A DNA stretch of 45,087 bases from Candidatus Delongbacteria bacterium (GTDB lineage Bacteria > JAGOEH01): positions 1 to 45,087 of the forward strand of contig JAGOEH010000007.1 of the NCBI GenBank assembly GCA_017997825.1, written 5' to 3'. A program made the translations under genes and the position numbers. Below are positions 1 through 10,295 of the stretch, one piece after another. The notes below the pieces were generated by a model. The model had not been told where the DNA came from. It did not search any database and saw only the letters and a list, made by a program, of their open reading frames with translations. Numbering within the stretch: the stretch's first letter is position 1; each line of letters starts with the position of its first letter.

Positions 1-1717
<1,717 letters not shown>

Positions 1718-1720
1718 AGA

Positions 1721-2536
1721 TCAGTCGCAGGAAACGGAATGGGTTTTGCGTTTGAATCCGCCGATAATGCCGCGTGTACATGAGGCGATAAAATTCAGGA
1801 TATAGGCGATATCGGGATCCCGGCTGTCCAATTCATCGCCGATCCGTTTCAGGGCATCAGTGACATTCAACCTGGATTGATAGAGAATCCGATAAAGGTG
1901 ACGAATCCGGGTGATCCGTTCGTTGGAGAATCCCTTGCGCTGAAGCCCGATCAGATTCAGGCCTTTGTAAGCCAGGGGTTCGCCGGCGGCCGTCAAAAAG
2001 GGGGGAATATCTTTGGAAACCCGCCATCCTCCGCCGACAATGGTATAAGCGCCGATTTTGACGAACTGATGAACCGGGACCATTCCTCCCAGGATAACAT
2101 CGTGTTCGACGGTAACATGCCCGGCCAGGTTGACCGAATTGGCCATAATGACCCGATCCCCGATATGGCCGTCATGAGCGACATGGGCATAGGCCATGAT
2201 CAGCACATCGTCGCCGATACTGGTCAGTCCGGTCGCCGTCGTGCCACGGTTGAGGTCGGCATACTCTCGAATGACGGTACGGTTTCCGATGGTTAAGCGG
2301 GTACGTTCTCCCTGATACTTCAGGTCCTGAGGGGGAGTTCCGAGGGTGGCATGAGAATGGATCCGACATTCGGTACCGATTTCAGTATAATCATCGATGA
2401 CGCAATGGGTTTTAACAATCGTTCCATCACCGATCCGGACATCTCGGCCGATCACGGAATAAGCGCCGATCTGGACACTGTCGCCCAAGCAGGCGGATGA
2501 ATCGATCAACGCAGTGGGGTGGATTTGAGCTGGCAT
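1721..2536 (-). CDS. lpxA: UDP-N-acetylglucosamine acyltransferase LpxA
   Basis: LpxA catalyses the first lipid A step, 3-O-acylation of UDP-GlcNAc from hydroxyacyl-ACP, in the cytoplasm. The 271 residues show left-handed beta-helix hexapeptide repeats from the start (IHPTALIDSSACLGDSVQIGAYSVIG onward). The catalytic His is H121 in the AHVAHD motif, equivalent to E. coli H125. GGMVPVHQF and the VGGGWRVSKDIPP segment follow, then the helical C-terminal domain. Length is normal for the family. The start is 8 nt downstream of the lpxC-fabZ stop, with a GGAG just before it inside the preceding gene's end. It lies between lpxC-fabZ and the DUF721 gene in the same operon. Confidence 0.96.
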   Translation of the reverse strand: MPAQIHPTALIDSSACLGDSVQIGAYSVIGRDVRIGDGTIVKTHCVIDDYTEIGTECRIHSHATLGTPPQDLKYQGERTRLTIGNRTVIREYADLNRGTTATGLTSIGDDVLIMAYAHVAHDGHIGDRVIMANSVNLAGHVTVEHDVILGGMVPVHQFVKIGAYTIVGGGWRVSKDIPPFLTAAGEPLAYKGLNLIGLQRKGFSNERITRIRHLYRILYQSRLNVTDALKRIGDELDSRDPDIAYILNFIASCTRGIIGGFKRKTHSVSCD

Positions 2537-2544
2537 GGCAATCG

Positions 2545-3975
2545 TTACTCCTGTTCTCGTTCTGCCGCCGGCGGGGTCGATCCCGGTCGATCCACTACCG
2601 CGGCCGTCAAGACGGCCTCACAAACCAAGTCATCATTGACAAAAGCCTTACCCTCGATCTTGGCCGAGGAAAGCCGATACTTGATCAATTCGACCTCAAA
2701 GCGGATCTGATCCCCCGGAAAAACCGATTTCCGGAATCGGGCCTCGTCAATTTTACTAAAAAGGACAAATTTATCCTTATTCTTTTCCAATGAATTCAGC
2801 AGCAAAAAACCGCCGACCTGGGCCATCGCTTCAACAATCAGAACACCCGGCATAATGGGCAAACCGGGGAAATGGCCTTGAAAAAACGGCTCATTGATCG
2901 AGACGTTTTTGATCCCCACAATATGCTTTCCCGGTTCCATATCAATGATCCGGTCGACCAGCAAAAAGGGAAAGCGGTGGGGCAGAATCTCGCTGATCGT
3001 TTTGATATCGAAAAAGAATTTACCGGGCTGAACATTGCTGTATTTGGAGCGGATCTGTTTCTTTTTGTAGATGCTGCGTAATTTTTTAACCAGTTCGACA
3101 TTGGCGGAATGGCCGGAACGAGCCGCCAGGATATGAGCTTTCAGGGGTACGCCGATCAGCGAGAGATCCCCGATCAGATCGAGCACTTTATGGCGGACCG
3201 GTTCATTGTAAAAGCGAAGTGTTGAATCATCATTCAGAATCCCTTTTTTCCCGATAGTAATATCATCTTTATTGAACATTTCCTTTAGTTTGACCAGTTC
3301 TTCCTGATCCAATTCCTTATCGATGATGACCACGGCATTGCTCAGGTTACCCCCTTTGGCCAAGCCGATCCGGCGAAGCATTTCGACTTCCGATAGGAAG
3401 CAGAAGGTCCGGGCGGCGGCATATTCGGTTTCGAACTCGCCCAGATTATACATCGAAGAGTATTGGGTGCCCAGAGCCGGATTTTGGTAATCGACCATAA
3501 AGGTAATCCGGAACTCATCGGAGGGCATGACGACGATATCGATATTGCGGCTGGGATCGCTATAGGTCAGGGTTTCATCGATGGAGAGGTAATCCTTGGG
3601 TGAGGCCTGTTCGACGAATCCGGCTTCCTTCAGGATGGTGACAAAGGGGAGGGCGGAGCCGTCCACGACCGGGGGTTCTTCGGCATCGACCTCGACGATG
3701 ATATTATCGATTTCCAGGCCGGCGATCGATGCCAGAACATGTTCCACCGTGTGGATCTCCACCGAGCCGATGCCGAGGGTAGTTCCGCGGGTGATCTCGA
3801 CCACATGCTCGATGTCGGCGGGAATCTCCGGTTGGTGGGGCAGATCGATTCGGACAAATCGAACTCCGGTATTGATTTCCGCCGGTCGAAAGGTCAGTTT
3901 GCACCAACATCCGGTATGAAGACCGATCCCTTCAATCGAAACCGGTTTGGCTATTGTTCTTTGATTTTCCAGCAT
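2545..3975 (-). CDS. lpxC-fabZ: LpxC-FabZ bifunctional deacetylase/dehydratase
   Basis: This is one 476-residue polypeptide carrying two enzymes. Residues 1-300 are LpxC, the zinc deacetylase that commits UDP-3-O-acyl-GlcNAc to lipid A: HTVEH at 75-79 (E78, zinc ligand H79), RHKVLDLIGD with H262 and D266, and GHSANVELV with H289. Residues about 318-470 are FabZ, the 3-hydroxyacyl-ACP dehydratase: LPHRFPFLLVDRI, the catalytic H368 of GHFPGLPIMPG and E382 of VEAMAQ. The two catalytic residues are 14 apart, as in E. coli FabZ. Known family fact: this fusion is typical of Bacteroidota and related FCB phyla, and it is the strongest taxonomic marker here. The start is supported by AAGGA upstream. 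Confidence 0.97.
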   Translation of the reverse strand: MLENQRTIAKPVSIEGIGLHTGCWCKLTFRPAEINTGVRFVRIDLPHQPEIPADIEHVVEITRGTTLGIGSVEIHTVEHVLASIAGLEIDNIIVEVDAEEPPVVDGSALPFVTILKEAGFVEQASPKDYLSIDETLTYSDPSRNIDIVVMPSDEFRITFMVDYQNPALGTQYSSMYNLGEFETEYAAARTFCFLSEVEMLRRIGLAKGGNLSNAVVIIDKELDQEELVKLKEMFNKDDITIGKKGILNDDSTLRFYNEPVRHKVLDLIGDLSLIGVPLKAHILAARSGHSANVELVKKLRSIYKKKQIRSKYSNVQPGKFFFDIKTISEILPHRFPFLLVDRIIDMEPGKHIVGIKNVSINEPFFQGHFPGLPIMPGVLIVEAMAQVGGFLLLNSLEKNKDKFVLFSKIDEARFRKSVFPGDQIRFEVELIKYRLSSAKIEGKAFVNDDLVCEAVLTAAVVDRPGSTPPAAEREQE

Positions 3976-3998
3976 GGTATAATCCTTTTCATCTTGAA

Positions 3999-5057
3999 TT
4001 ACTTGCGGGTTGATCCGGTAGGAATGGGGAGATCCAGTTTTTTGGCGATCTGCCTGATCAGACTCAGGTATTCCGGCAAGCGGTTGAGCGAGGCTTCGAT
4101 CCGTCGTGCCAGTCCGATCGGCCGCGCCGGATAACCCAGCAAAACGGAATCATCCTCAATATTATTGTGGACACCCGATTTAGCGGCAATCATGACTCGA
4201 TTGCCGATCGTCTGATGCCCGGCAAACCCCACCTGCCCTCCAATCATGTTTCGGGAGCCGATCCGGGTACTGCCGGAGATCCCGGTCTGGGCCGCAATGA
4301 CGGTATGATCCCCAATCCGCACATTATGACCTACCTGGATCAGGTTGTCCAGTTTCACACCCTTCCCGATATAGGTCTCGCCCAGCACCGCCCGATCGAT
4401 CGAAACATTGGATCCGATTTCGACCGAATCGGCAATCACAACCCGCCCGATCTGTGGAATTTTTTGGTATTCGGTCTGTTCATCGGGAGCGAATCCGAAT
4501 CCATCACTTCCAATCACCGTTCCGCTGTGAATGATCACCGAATTGCCGATCAAGGACTGATAGCGTATCACCACGTTGGCATAAATGGTACAGTTTTCCC
4601 CGATGATCACATCATCTTCCAGGGTACAATTGGGATAGATCACACTTCCCTTCCCGATTTTCACTCGTTCACCCACATAAGCCCCCGGGTAGATCCCGAC
4701 CTCGGAAGCGATTTCAGCGGTCTCGGCTACAAAGGCCTGGGGAGAAATCCGGCGTACCGGTTGAGGACTGCGATCGAACAGATGCAGAACTTTGGCAAAG
4801 GCCAGGTAGGGATTCTCGGTGATCAGGAAATCCAGATCAGCCCGGATTGTTTTGAGGCGTTCGAAGGCGGCGGAATTGACGATAACGGCATCAGCCCGGG
4901 TTGCTTCACACTGATGAAAGTACTTATCCTGAGCCAGAAAGGAGACCTCACCGGCCTGGGCATCTTCTAAGGTATTGAGTCGGCTGACGGTCCGTTCCGG
5001 TTGCCGGGCAACCAGCCGGGCTCCTGTCAGTTCAGCGATTTGCTGGAGGGATACCAT
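3999..5057 (-). CDS. lpxD: UDP-3-O-acylglucosamine N-acyltransferase LpxD
   Basis: LpxD adds the second hydroxyacyl chain in lipid A synthesis, after LpxC deacetylation. The 352-residue protein has the N-terminal uridine-binding domain (LQQIAELTGARLV; FLAQDKYF; AVIVN), then a left-handed beta-helix from about residue 106. The catalytic histidine is H244 in the QVGHNVRIGD motif, and GTVIGSDGFGFAP is the standard signature. The C-terminal helix ends in a basic tail. The start ATG is 4 nt from the stop of the OmpH-like gene, whose 3' end supplies an AAGGTGG ribosome-binding sequence. Confidence 0.96.
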   Translation of the reverse strand: MVSLQQIAELTGARLVARQPERTVSRLNTLEDAQAGEVSFLAQDKYFHQCEATRADAVIVNSAAFERLKTIRADLDFLITENPYLAFAKVLHLFDRSPQPVRRISPQAFVAETAEIASEVGIYPGAYVGERVKIGKGSVIYPNCTLEDDVIIGENCTIYANVVIRYQSLIGNSVIIHSGTVIGSDGFGFAPDEQTEYQKIPQIGRVVIADSVEIGSNVSIDRAVLGETYIGKGVKLDNLIQVGHNVRIGDHTVIAAQTGISGSTRIGSRNMIGGQVGFAGHQTIGNRVMIAAKSGVHNNIEDDSVLLGYPARPIGLARRIEASLNRLPEYLSLIRQIAKKLDLPIPTGSTRK

Positions 5058-5061
5058 TGGA

Positions 5062-5574
5062 TTATTCCACCTTCTGAGTCAGTTTTTTAATGACCAGCTC
5101 GGTCAGATCCATCTCCTTTTCCGCATAGACGACATTGCTCTGGTAAACATCCAATACCAGGGTGCATTTTTCTTCATAGGCCACCTCTTTGATGGCATTC
5201 AGAATTTTATCTACAATCGGTTTGGTCAGTTCTTTTTCACGCTGTACGACCTTCCCGTTCTCACCCCAGATGGAATTGAGAAAGGTCTGGTATTCCAGTT
5301 TTTTGCTCAGGATCATATCATCCCGTTCTTTGACTTTCTGGGGATTCAACAGTAATTTCTGTTTTTCCAGTTCCTGCTGCATATCTTCAATCTCTTTTTT
5401 CAGCTCTTTGGCTTTGGTTTCCCACTCCTGGGTTTCCTTTTTCAGGGTTTCCTGAGCTTCCTGGTATTCTTTCAATTTGGAGCGGATATCGAAGGTATTG
5501 ACATAGGCCGTTTTTTCGGCATAGAGCGCCGACACAAGACAAAGCAACAGGATAGAAGCATAACGAACCATCAT
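5062..5574 (-). CDS. OmpH/Skp-family periplasmic chaperone
   Basis: This is a periplasmic holdase that escorts unfolded outer-membrane proteins to the Bam machinery. I place the start at the ATG at 5574, which overlaps the bamA stop (TGATG) and has GGGAGG about 8 nt upstream. The longer upstream frame lacks a comparable site. The 170-residue product has a signal peptide (MMVRYASILLLCLVSALYA), then AYVNTFDIRSKL resembling the conserved OmpH start. A long charged coiled coil follows (about residues 25-95, rich in KE and Q), and then a C-terminal beta/helix segment. The neighbours bamA (upstream) and lpxD (downstream) give the classic bamA-skp-lpxD order. Confidence 0.92.
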   Translation of the reverse strand: MMVRYASILLLCLVSALYAEKTAYVNTFDIRSKLKEYQEAQETLKKETQEWETKAKELKKEIEDMQQELEKQKLLLNPQKVKERDDMILSKKLEYQTFLNSIWGENGKVVQREKELTKPIVDKILNAIKEVAYEEKCTLVLDVYQSNVVYAEKEMDLTELVIKKLTQKVE

Positions 5575-7811
5575 CAGTAAGACCTCCCAACTTGGAAATG
5601 AGGTTTCCATCCCGGATCATCGCCGTCGAAACCATAGCCGAAGTCGAAGCCGATGATGCCCATAAAGGGGATCACCACTCGGGCTCCGAATCCGACCGAT
5701 TTTTTCAGGTCGAACAGGCTGCTGTTGCGCATGTTGGTCCAGGCGTTTCCGGCGTCGGCAAACGCCAGCATATAGATCTGGTTTTCAACCACCGGGAAGG
5801 TGTATTCCATATTGAAGATATACATGACATTAGCCGCACTTTCATTCTCGGGATGAATGGCGCGATCTTCATAGCCTCTGACCTGGCCGTCATAGGCGGT
5901 GCCGCCGATCTGAAATTTTTCCACATAGGGGGTTTCAGAACTTTTCCCGAAGGCGCCGATATGGCCGAAGGTCATTTTCATCGACAGGACAAATTTAGAG
6001 ATAGTCGGCAGATACCAGGAGGATTTGAAGATCTCTTTATGATAACTATAGGATCCGCCCAGAATCCCGCCGGCGATTTCGTAGCTCAAGGAATTGATGG
6101 AGCCGCTACTGGGGAAGGAGGGTTTGTCGACCGAGGAACGGGTAATGGAAAAGGTGAATGAGGAGGTGGTCTTTGGCCAGTCTTCATCCTGGTAACCGTA
6201 AACATCGTCGAAGTAATCGGAGAAATTGAGTAATTTTTGCTCATCGATCCGGTATCGGATGCTGGCGGAAAAGTAGTCATCCGGCCAAGTCAGACGGCGG
6301 CCGACCCAGACCGAAAATCCCTGGACATCCTGATCGAAGGCATCGATCCAGGTACGGCGGAGTTTGCGAATTTCAAAGCCGGCCTGGGTCGGAGTATCCA
6401 TCAGCCAGGGTTCGGTGAATCCCAGACTGATGTTCTTGCGGTACTGGCCGAAATCCAGATTTAGATCGATCAATTGGCCACGTCCCAAAAAATTGGGCAT
6501 TCCGATGGCAAAGGTCCCCACCAGCCGATCGCGTTCGCTCCAACCGGCGCCCATGGATACCTGCCCGGTCGGTTTCTCTTCCACCTGAAACACGATATTG
6601 ACATGCTTATTATCGACCGCTTGAACATCCGGTACCACATTGTTGAAAAAATTCAACTGCATAATATCCCGAAAGGAGCGCATCATGTAAGACTGCCGGT
6701 AAACTTCGCCCGGAAAAACGATAATCTCGCGCCGGATCACCTTCTCCAGAGTTTTGGTATTCCCCTTGATCAGTACTTTGTCAACAAATACCGGTTCCTT
6801 CTCACTGATCGTAAAGCTGATATTCAGCGAATCTCCGGCGATCTGGATCTGATCCCGAAGATCCACATACAAATAACCTTCCTCACGATAGGCATTCATC
6901 AGTTCTTCCAGGCTCTTCTCATATTTCTCGATGTTATACCATTCTCCGCTGCCCATCTTCATCAGTTTGGTCAAAAGCAGATCATCAAATTTATTATTGC
7001 CTTCAAAGGTAATTTTCCCGATCCGATAGCGGATCCCTTCCTGGATTTTGATCTGGATGGCCAGGTCCTTCAAATTATCGGAATAGATCATACTGTCGCT
7101 GACAATATAGACATCCTTATAACCCTGTTTTTTATAGTAACGGATAATCTTGTCCTTGTCCTCGGCGTACTGTTCCTCTTTGAATTCTCCTTTTCGCCAC
7201 AGGCTTTTCTGTTTGGTCTTCATCTGTTTACGGAGCTTTTTGGCAGGTACATTATCATTTCCGGTGAACAGGATCGAACGCACCTTGATTTTTTCACCCT
7301 CATTGATGGCGAAGGTGACACCGACCCGGTTGGAATCGGCGGCATTGGAGGTATACTCCGGGGTGATTTTAGCCTGTAGATATCCCTTTTCTTTATAGAG
7401 TTCATAGATGGTTTCGGTGGTTTTTTTCACTTCATTGGGAGAGAGGACCATTCCCTGGACCAGACTGATCTTTTCCAGGATGGTCTTGTCCTTGATTTTC
7501 TTATTGCCGGTAATTTTGAACTCTTTCAGGGTCGGTAAGTCCTTGACGGTGAAAACCAACATGATGCCGCCCAGCACATCTTGGGAATCGACCACGATAT
7601 CGGAGAACAATCCGGTTTTCCAGAGGTTTTTTATAGCATTCTGAACGTCCTTCCGAAAAACCTCCTTATCCACTTTGAGTCCGGAATGAGTGATCAGCAT
7701 CGTTTTCTGGGATTGTCGGCACCCGATAATATCGATTTCCTTCAACACACCAGCATAGACAGAGGATAACCCTATCCAGCAGACGAACATCAGATAGAGC
7801 AGCTTTTGCAT
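5574..7811 (-). CDS. bamA: Outer membrane protein assembly factor BamA
   Basis: BamA is the Omp85 insertase for beta-barrel proteins of the outer membrane. The 745 residues begin with a signal peptide (cleaved near SSVYAG, about residue 20). About five POTRA domains follow to about residue 410, visible as repeated G-N and YYKKQGYKD/YREEGYLYVDL helices. The C-terminal barrel carries the conserved VRGYEDRAI loop element and FGARVVIPFMGIIGFDFGYGFD near the end, with an aromatic last residue (QVGRSY). The gene is first in the envelope operon and is read from a promoter at 7882-7910. Length is typical for the family. Confidence 0.96.
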   Translation of the reverse strand: MQKLLYLMFVCWIGLSSVYAGVLKEIDIIGCRQSQKTMLITHSGLKVDKEVFRKDVQNAIKNLWKTGLFSDIVVDSQDVLGGIMLVFTVKDLPTLKEFKITGNKKIKDKTILEKISLVQGMVLSPNEVKKTTETIYELYKEKGYLQAKITPEYTSNAADSNRVGVTFAINEGEKIKVRSILFTGNDNVPAKKLRKQMKTKQKSLWRKGEFKEEQYAEDKDKIIRYYKKQGYKDVYIVSDSMIYSDNLKDLAIQIKIQEGIRYRIGKITFEGNNKFDDLLLTKLMKMGSGEWYNIEKYEKSLEELMNAYREEGYLYVDLRDQIQIAGDSLNISFTISEKEPVFVDKVLIKGNTKTLEKVIRREIIVFPGEVYRQSYMMRSFRDIMQLNFFNNVVPDVQAVDNKHVNIVFQVEEKPTGQVSMGAGWSERDRLVGTFAIGMPNFLGRGQLIDLNLDFGQYRKNISLGFTEPWLMDTPTQAGFEIRKLRRTWIDAFDQDVQGFSVWVGRRLTWPDDYFSASIRYRIDEQKLLNFSDYFDDVYGYQDEDWPKTTSSFTFSITRSSVDKPSFPSSGSINSLSYEIAGGILGGSYSYHKEIFKSSWYLPTISKFVLSMKMTFGHIGAFGKSSETPYVEKFQIGGTAYDGQVRGYEDRAIHPENESAANVMYIFNMEYTFPVVENQIYMLAFADAGNAWTNMRNSSLFDLKKSVGFGARVVIPFMGIIGFDFGYGFDGDDPGWKPHFQVGRSY

Positions 7812-7881
7812 GCAAGAAACTCCGATCCTTTTTGGAAAAAAGGGATTAATCCGCTAATAGATAACAGTTTTAAAACGCAAC

Positions 7882-7910
7882 AATATAATAAACGGGGGTA
7901 TAAAAGTCAA
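7882..7910 (-). promoter_or_regulatory. Sigma70-like promoter of the bamA-gyrB operon
   Basis: On the minus strand a TTGACT -35 (7905-7910) is separated by exactly 17 nt from a TATATT -10 (7882-7887), about 70 nt upstream of the bamA ATG. It lies between the dut terminator and bamA. No comparably good promoter was noticed between here and gyrB, so it probably drives the whole run. Confidence 0.75.
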
Positions 7911-7911
7911 G

Positions 7912-7947
7912 GCTAAAAAAACAAACGCCCGTGATAGACCGGGCGTT
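7912..7947 (-). terminator. Rho-independent terminator after dut
   Basis: On the minus strand AACGCCCG (7940-7947) pairs with CGGGCGTT (7924-7931) across an 8-nt loop. A T-rich tract (TTGTTTTTTT) follows directly. It sits 80 nt past the dut stop and just before the bamA promoter, and separates the two transcription units. Confidence 0.88.
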
Positions 7948-8028
7948 GTGGGGACATGTAAAGGAGAGATTGTATCGTTTACAATTTTAATCATCGGCCG
8001 AATCGGGAAAAGCTTTAGGGTAAAGGGG

Positions 8029-8490
8029 TTAATTTTTTCCGGTATGACCAAAACCACCGGCGTTTCGGAGGGTATCATCCAGTGTTTCAACCACATTCCA
8101 ATCAACATGAAAAACACGGCTGATCACCAACTGAGCGATTCGGTCTCCATGTTTGATTCCATAAGTCTGATCACCGAAATTGAACAGGATAATCTTCAGC
8201 TCACCCCGGTAATCGGCATCGATGGTGCCGGGTGAGTTCAGCAATCCGATCTGGTGGTTCAGGGCCAAACCGCTGCGTGGACGGACCTGAATCTCATAGC
8301 CTTCAGGAATGGCTACCGCCAAGCCGGTCGGGATGAGTCCCACACGGTGGGATTCCAAGTGATAGTCTTGATCCAGGCATGCGCATATATCCATGCCGGC
8401 CGCATGGTGACTCATATATTTCGGTAACGCTATCGTTTTCTCAGGTCTCAGGATTTTAATCCCGACCTTGATCGGTTGGATCTGATCCAT
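8029..8490 (-). CDS. dut: Deoxyuridine 5'-triphosphate nucleotidohydrolase
   Basis: This is a trimeric dUTPase that converts dUTP to dUMP and pyrophosphate, limiting uracil in DNA and supplying dTMP synthesis. All five motifs are present in order: AAGMDICA (1), PRSGLA (2), GTIDADYRGELK (3, with the catalytic Asp), HGDRIAQLVI (4) and RNAGGFGHTG (5, the phosphate-binding C-terminal arm). I choose the ATG at 8490 because GGAG lies 6 nt upstream. Earlier in-frame TTG (8502) and ATG (8496) codons overlap that site. The product is 153 residues, normal length. The gene is monocistronic and followed by a strong terminator. Confidence 0.95.
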   Translation of the reverse strand: MDQIQPIKVGIKILRPEKTIALPKYMSHHAAGMDICACLDQDYHLESHRVGLIPTGLAVAIPEGYEIQVRPRSGLALNHQIGLLNSPGTIDADYRGELKIILFNFGDQTYGIKHGDRIAQLVISRVFHVDWNVVETLDDTLRNAGGFGHTGKN

Positions 8491-8566
8491 CCACATCTCC
8501 AAAGTTAGACGCCATTCAAAACCATTCGTTTATAATAAAACCACGATTTCCGGAAGAGTTTTAGAC

Positions 8567-8595
8567 TTGACTTTTCTTGTCCGGAATACTATTCT
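8567..8595 (+). promoter_or_regulatory. Promoter for the GT4 glycosyltransferase gene
   Basis: TTGACT (8567-8572), a 17-nt spacer and TATTCT (8590-8595) lie about 67 nt before the ATG at 8662 on the plus strand, in the divergent gap between dut and this gene. Confidence 0.6.
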
Positions 8596-8661
8596 TTATA
8601 CCGGCCGGTTCAGACAGGCCGGATAATACCGAATTCAACTTTTGAATAAGGATAAGGTTCC

Positions 8662-9783
8662 ATGCAAATTTTGCACATTCAATATGATGATATCCAGAAC
8701 ACCTGGTTATCGGGCGGCGGGGCGCTCCAGGCTTACCAAATAAACCGCCGACTGGTGGAACGGGGGCATTCGGTCACCATGCTGACCGGGATATTCCCGG
8801 GCGGACAACGCGATGAGCGGGTCGATGGAATCCGTTATTTAAGGCTGGGAAATCCGGGGGGCTATTACCGCAGCCGTCTTAGTTTTTCCCGGGCCGTCGG
8901 CCGGATGATTCGCACTATCCCCCACGACCTGCTGGTGGAGGATACCTCCGCCTACAGTTATCCCTTTTCCTACTGGTACAGTTCCAAACCCCGGATCGCC
9001 ATCGTCCATCACCTGATGGGATCCCACTCATTCCGGAAGTTCAAGCTGCTCGGATTGATCCCCTATGCCTGGGAAAGCTTCAATATCCGGCATTTTCAGC
9101 ACATCATCATCGGTTCTCCCGGGACGCGCGACGAGATCAGGAAACGCTATCATCATCACTATCATCTCTACCATATACCCTATGGAATCAATCCGGATCT
9201 GTTCAAAAGCACCCCGGTCGAAAAGGACTATATTCTCTATTTAGGGCGGATGGATATCTACAATAAGGGAATCGATATTTTGCTGGAATCGTTTACCCGG
9301 ATTATGAACGATTTCCCTGAGCTGCGGCTGGTGATCGCCGGCCGGGGGCGGGAGGAATCCGAGGTCCGAGAAATGGTACAGAAGCATCCGGCCGGGGATC
9401 GGGTCGAGTTTCTGGGACGGATTGAAGAGGATCAAAAGCGGGAGCTGCTGAGTCAATGCCGGTTGATGGTTATGCCCTCCCGGTTCGAAGGTTGGGGAAT
9501 CTCAGCCCTGGAGGCCTCAGCCTGCGGAAAACCGGTACTGGGGACCGATATCCCGGGACTGAGGGATGCCGTTCTTCATCAACAGACCGGATGGCTGGCC
9601 AAATCTGAAGATCCCCAGGATTATGCCGACCAGTTGAAATACCTGCTCCAGGATCATTCATGCCGCCATCGCTTGGGCCGGCAGGCCAGGGAGTGGGCTC
9701 TCACCTTCAGTTGGGATCAACTGGCCGATCAACAGTTGGAAGTCTATCGCCGCATCCTCGCCGGAACTGTTCCAAACGCCTGA
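8662..9783 (+). CDS. GT4-family glycosyltransferase
   Basis: This is a probable retaining, nucleotide-sugar-dependent glycosyltransferase of the GT-B fold (CAZy GT4), likely adding a sugar to a cell-surface glycan. The N-terminal Rossmann half starts MQILHIQYDD, with a glycine-rich acceptor loop (SGGGALQAYQINRRLVERGH). The C-terminal half has the donor-binding LYLGRMDIYNKGIDILLESF, RLVIAGRGREESEV and the EX7E motif in EGWGISALEASACGKPVLG. The 373-residue length is normal. The substrate cannot be read from the sequence, and it is not next to other envelope-glycan genes. The start follows AAGGATAAGG. Confidence 0.88.
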   Translation: MQILHIQYDDIQNTWLSGGGALQAYQINRRLVERGHSVTMLTGIFPGGQRDERVDGIRYLRLGNPGGYYRSRLSFSRAVGRMIRTIPHDLLVEDTSAYSYPFSYWYSSKPRIAIVHHLMGSHSFRKFKLLGLIPYAWESFNIRHFQHIIIGSPGTRDEIRKRYHHHYHLYHIPYGINPDLFKSTPVEKDYILYLGRMDIYNKGIDILLESFTRIMNDFPELRLVIAGRGREESEVREMVQKHPAGDRVEFLGRIEEDQKRELLSQCRLMVMPSRFEGWGISALEASACGKPVLGTDIPGLRDAVLHQQTGWLAKSEDPQDYADQLKYLLQDHSCRHRLGRQAREWALTFSWDQLADQQLEVYRRILAGTVPNA

Positions 9784-9800
9784 TTCCTGTCAGGGTCGAA

Positions 9801-9818
9801 GGTATTGGTGGCAATACC
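9801..9818. terminator. Hairpin between convergent genes
   Basis: GGTATTG (9801-9807) and CAATACC (9812-9818) form a perfect 7-bp stem with a 4-nt loop, 18 nt after the GT4 stop. No T-run follows, so it may be a factor-assisted terminator or a 3'-end stabiliser serving either strand. Confidence 0.4.
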
Positions 9819-9894
9819 CTGGATGATCACGCATCAATTGACACCCTTTTACATATCCCATCATAACCGAAAAGTCAGTCGGTTTAAGGAATAG

Positions 9895-10137
9895 CTAATC
9901 CATAAACAAGACTTCCAGAATCGATCCCAGATTATCCTTCCCCTCCAGAACCTTCAGATCAAAGACCTCCGTATAGCCGCAATTGTTACAGGATGCAAAG
10001 GCATAACGATGACTTTGAATTTCCAATAACCTGGACAATCCTGTACCGGACATGGCCAGCCGTTCGACATGAGCACCGCGCTGCCGGCATTTCGGACAGA
10101 CAAAGGCATCCGCCAGTTTTTGATCGACCTCTTTCAT
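9895..10137 (-). CDS. Small zinc-ribbon protein (DUF2082-like)
   Basis: This 80-residue protein carries two zinc-binding knuckles: FVCPKCRQRG near the N-terminus and ASCNNCGYTEVFDL near residue 52. Between them is an AMSGTGLSRLLEIQSHRYAF segment. This layout matches the small predicted nucleic-acid-binding Zn-ribbon family (COG3478/DUF2082), whose function is unknown. AGGAG lies about 10 nt before the ATG. It is convergent with the GT4 gene and appears to stand alone. The 158-bp gap upstream holds nothing else I can support. Confidence 0.78.
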   Translation of the reverse strand: MKEVDQKLADAFVCPKCRQRGAHVERLAMSGTGLSRLLEIQSHRYAFASCNNCGYTEVFDLKVLEGKDNLGSILEVLFMD

Positions 10138-10295
10138 TTCACTATTACTCCTGATTGAAGGTGAACACCCTTATGGTTGAGATCAATAGTTCGCTACCTT
10201 GTTGATACTATACGAGATAATCCCGGAATTGTTCCGTTCCCATCGGATCACGATCTCCCTCCAAAAGCCGATCGGTCATCGGAATCGACTAAGGC

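Noticed and set aside
4167-4970. 267-codon plus-strand open frame inside lpxD
   Set aside because: It mirrors the hexapeptide-repeat codons of lpxD; no independent signal for a gene.
6474-7379. 301-codon plus-strand open frame inside bamA
   Set aside because: It is antisense to conserved POTRA-coding sequence, and its composition is that of a reverse-strand shadow.
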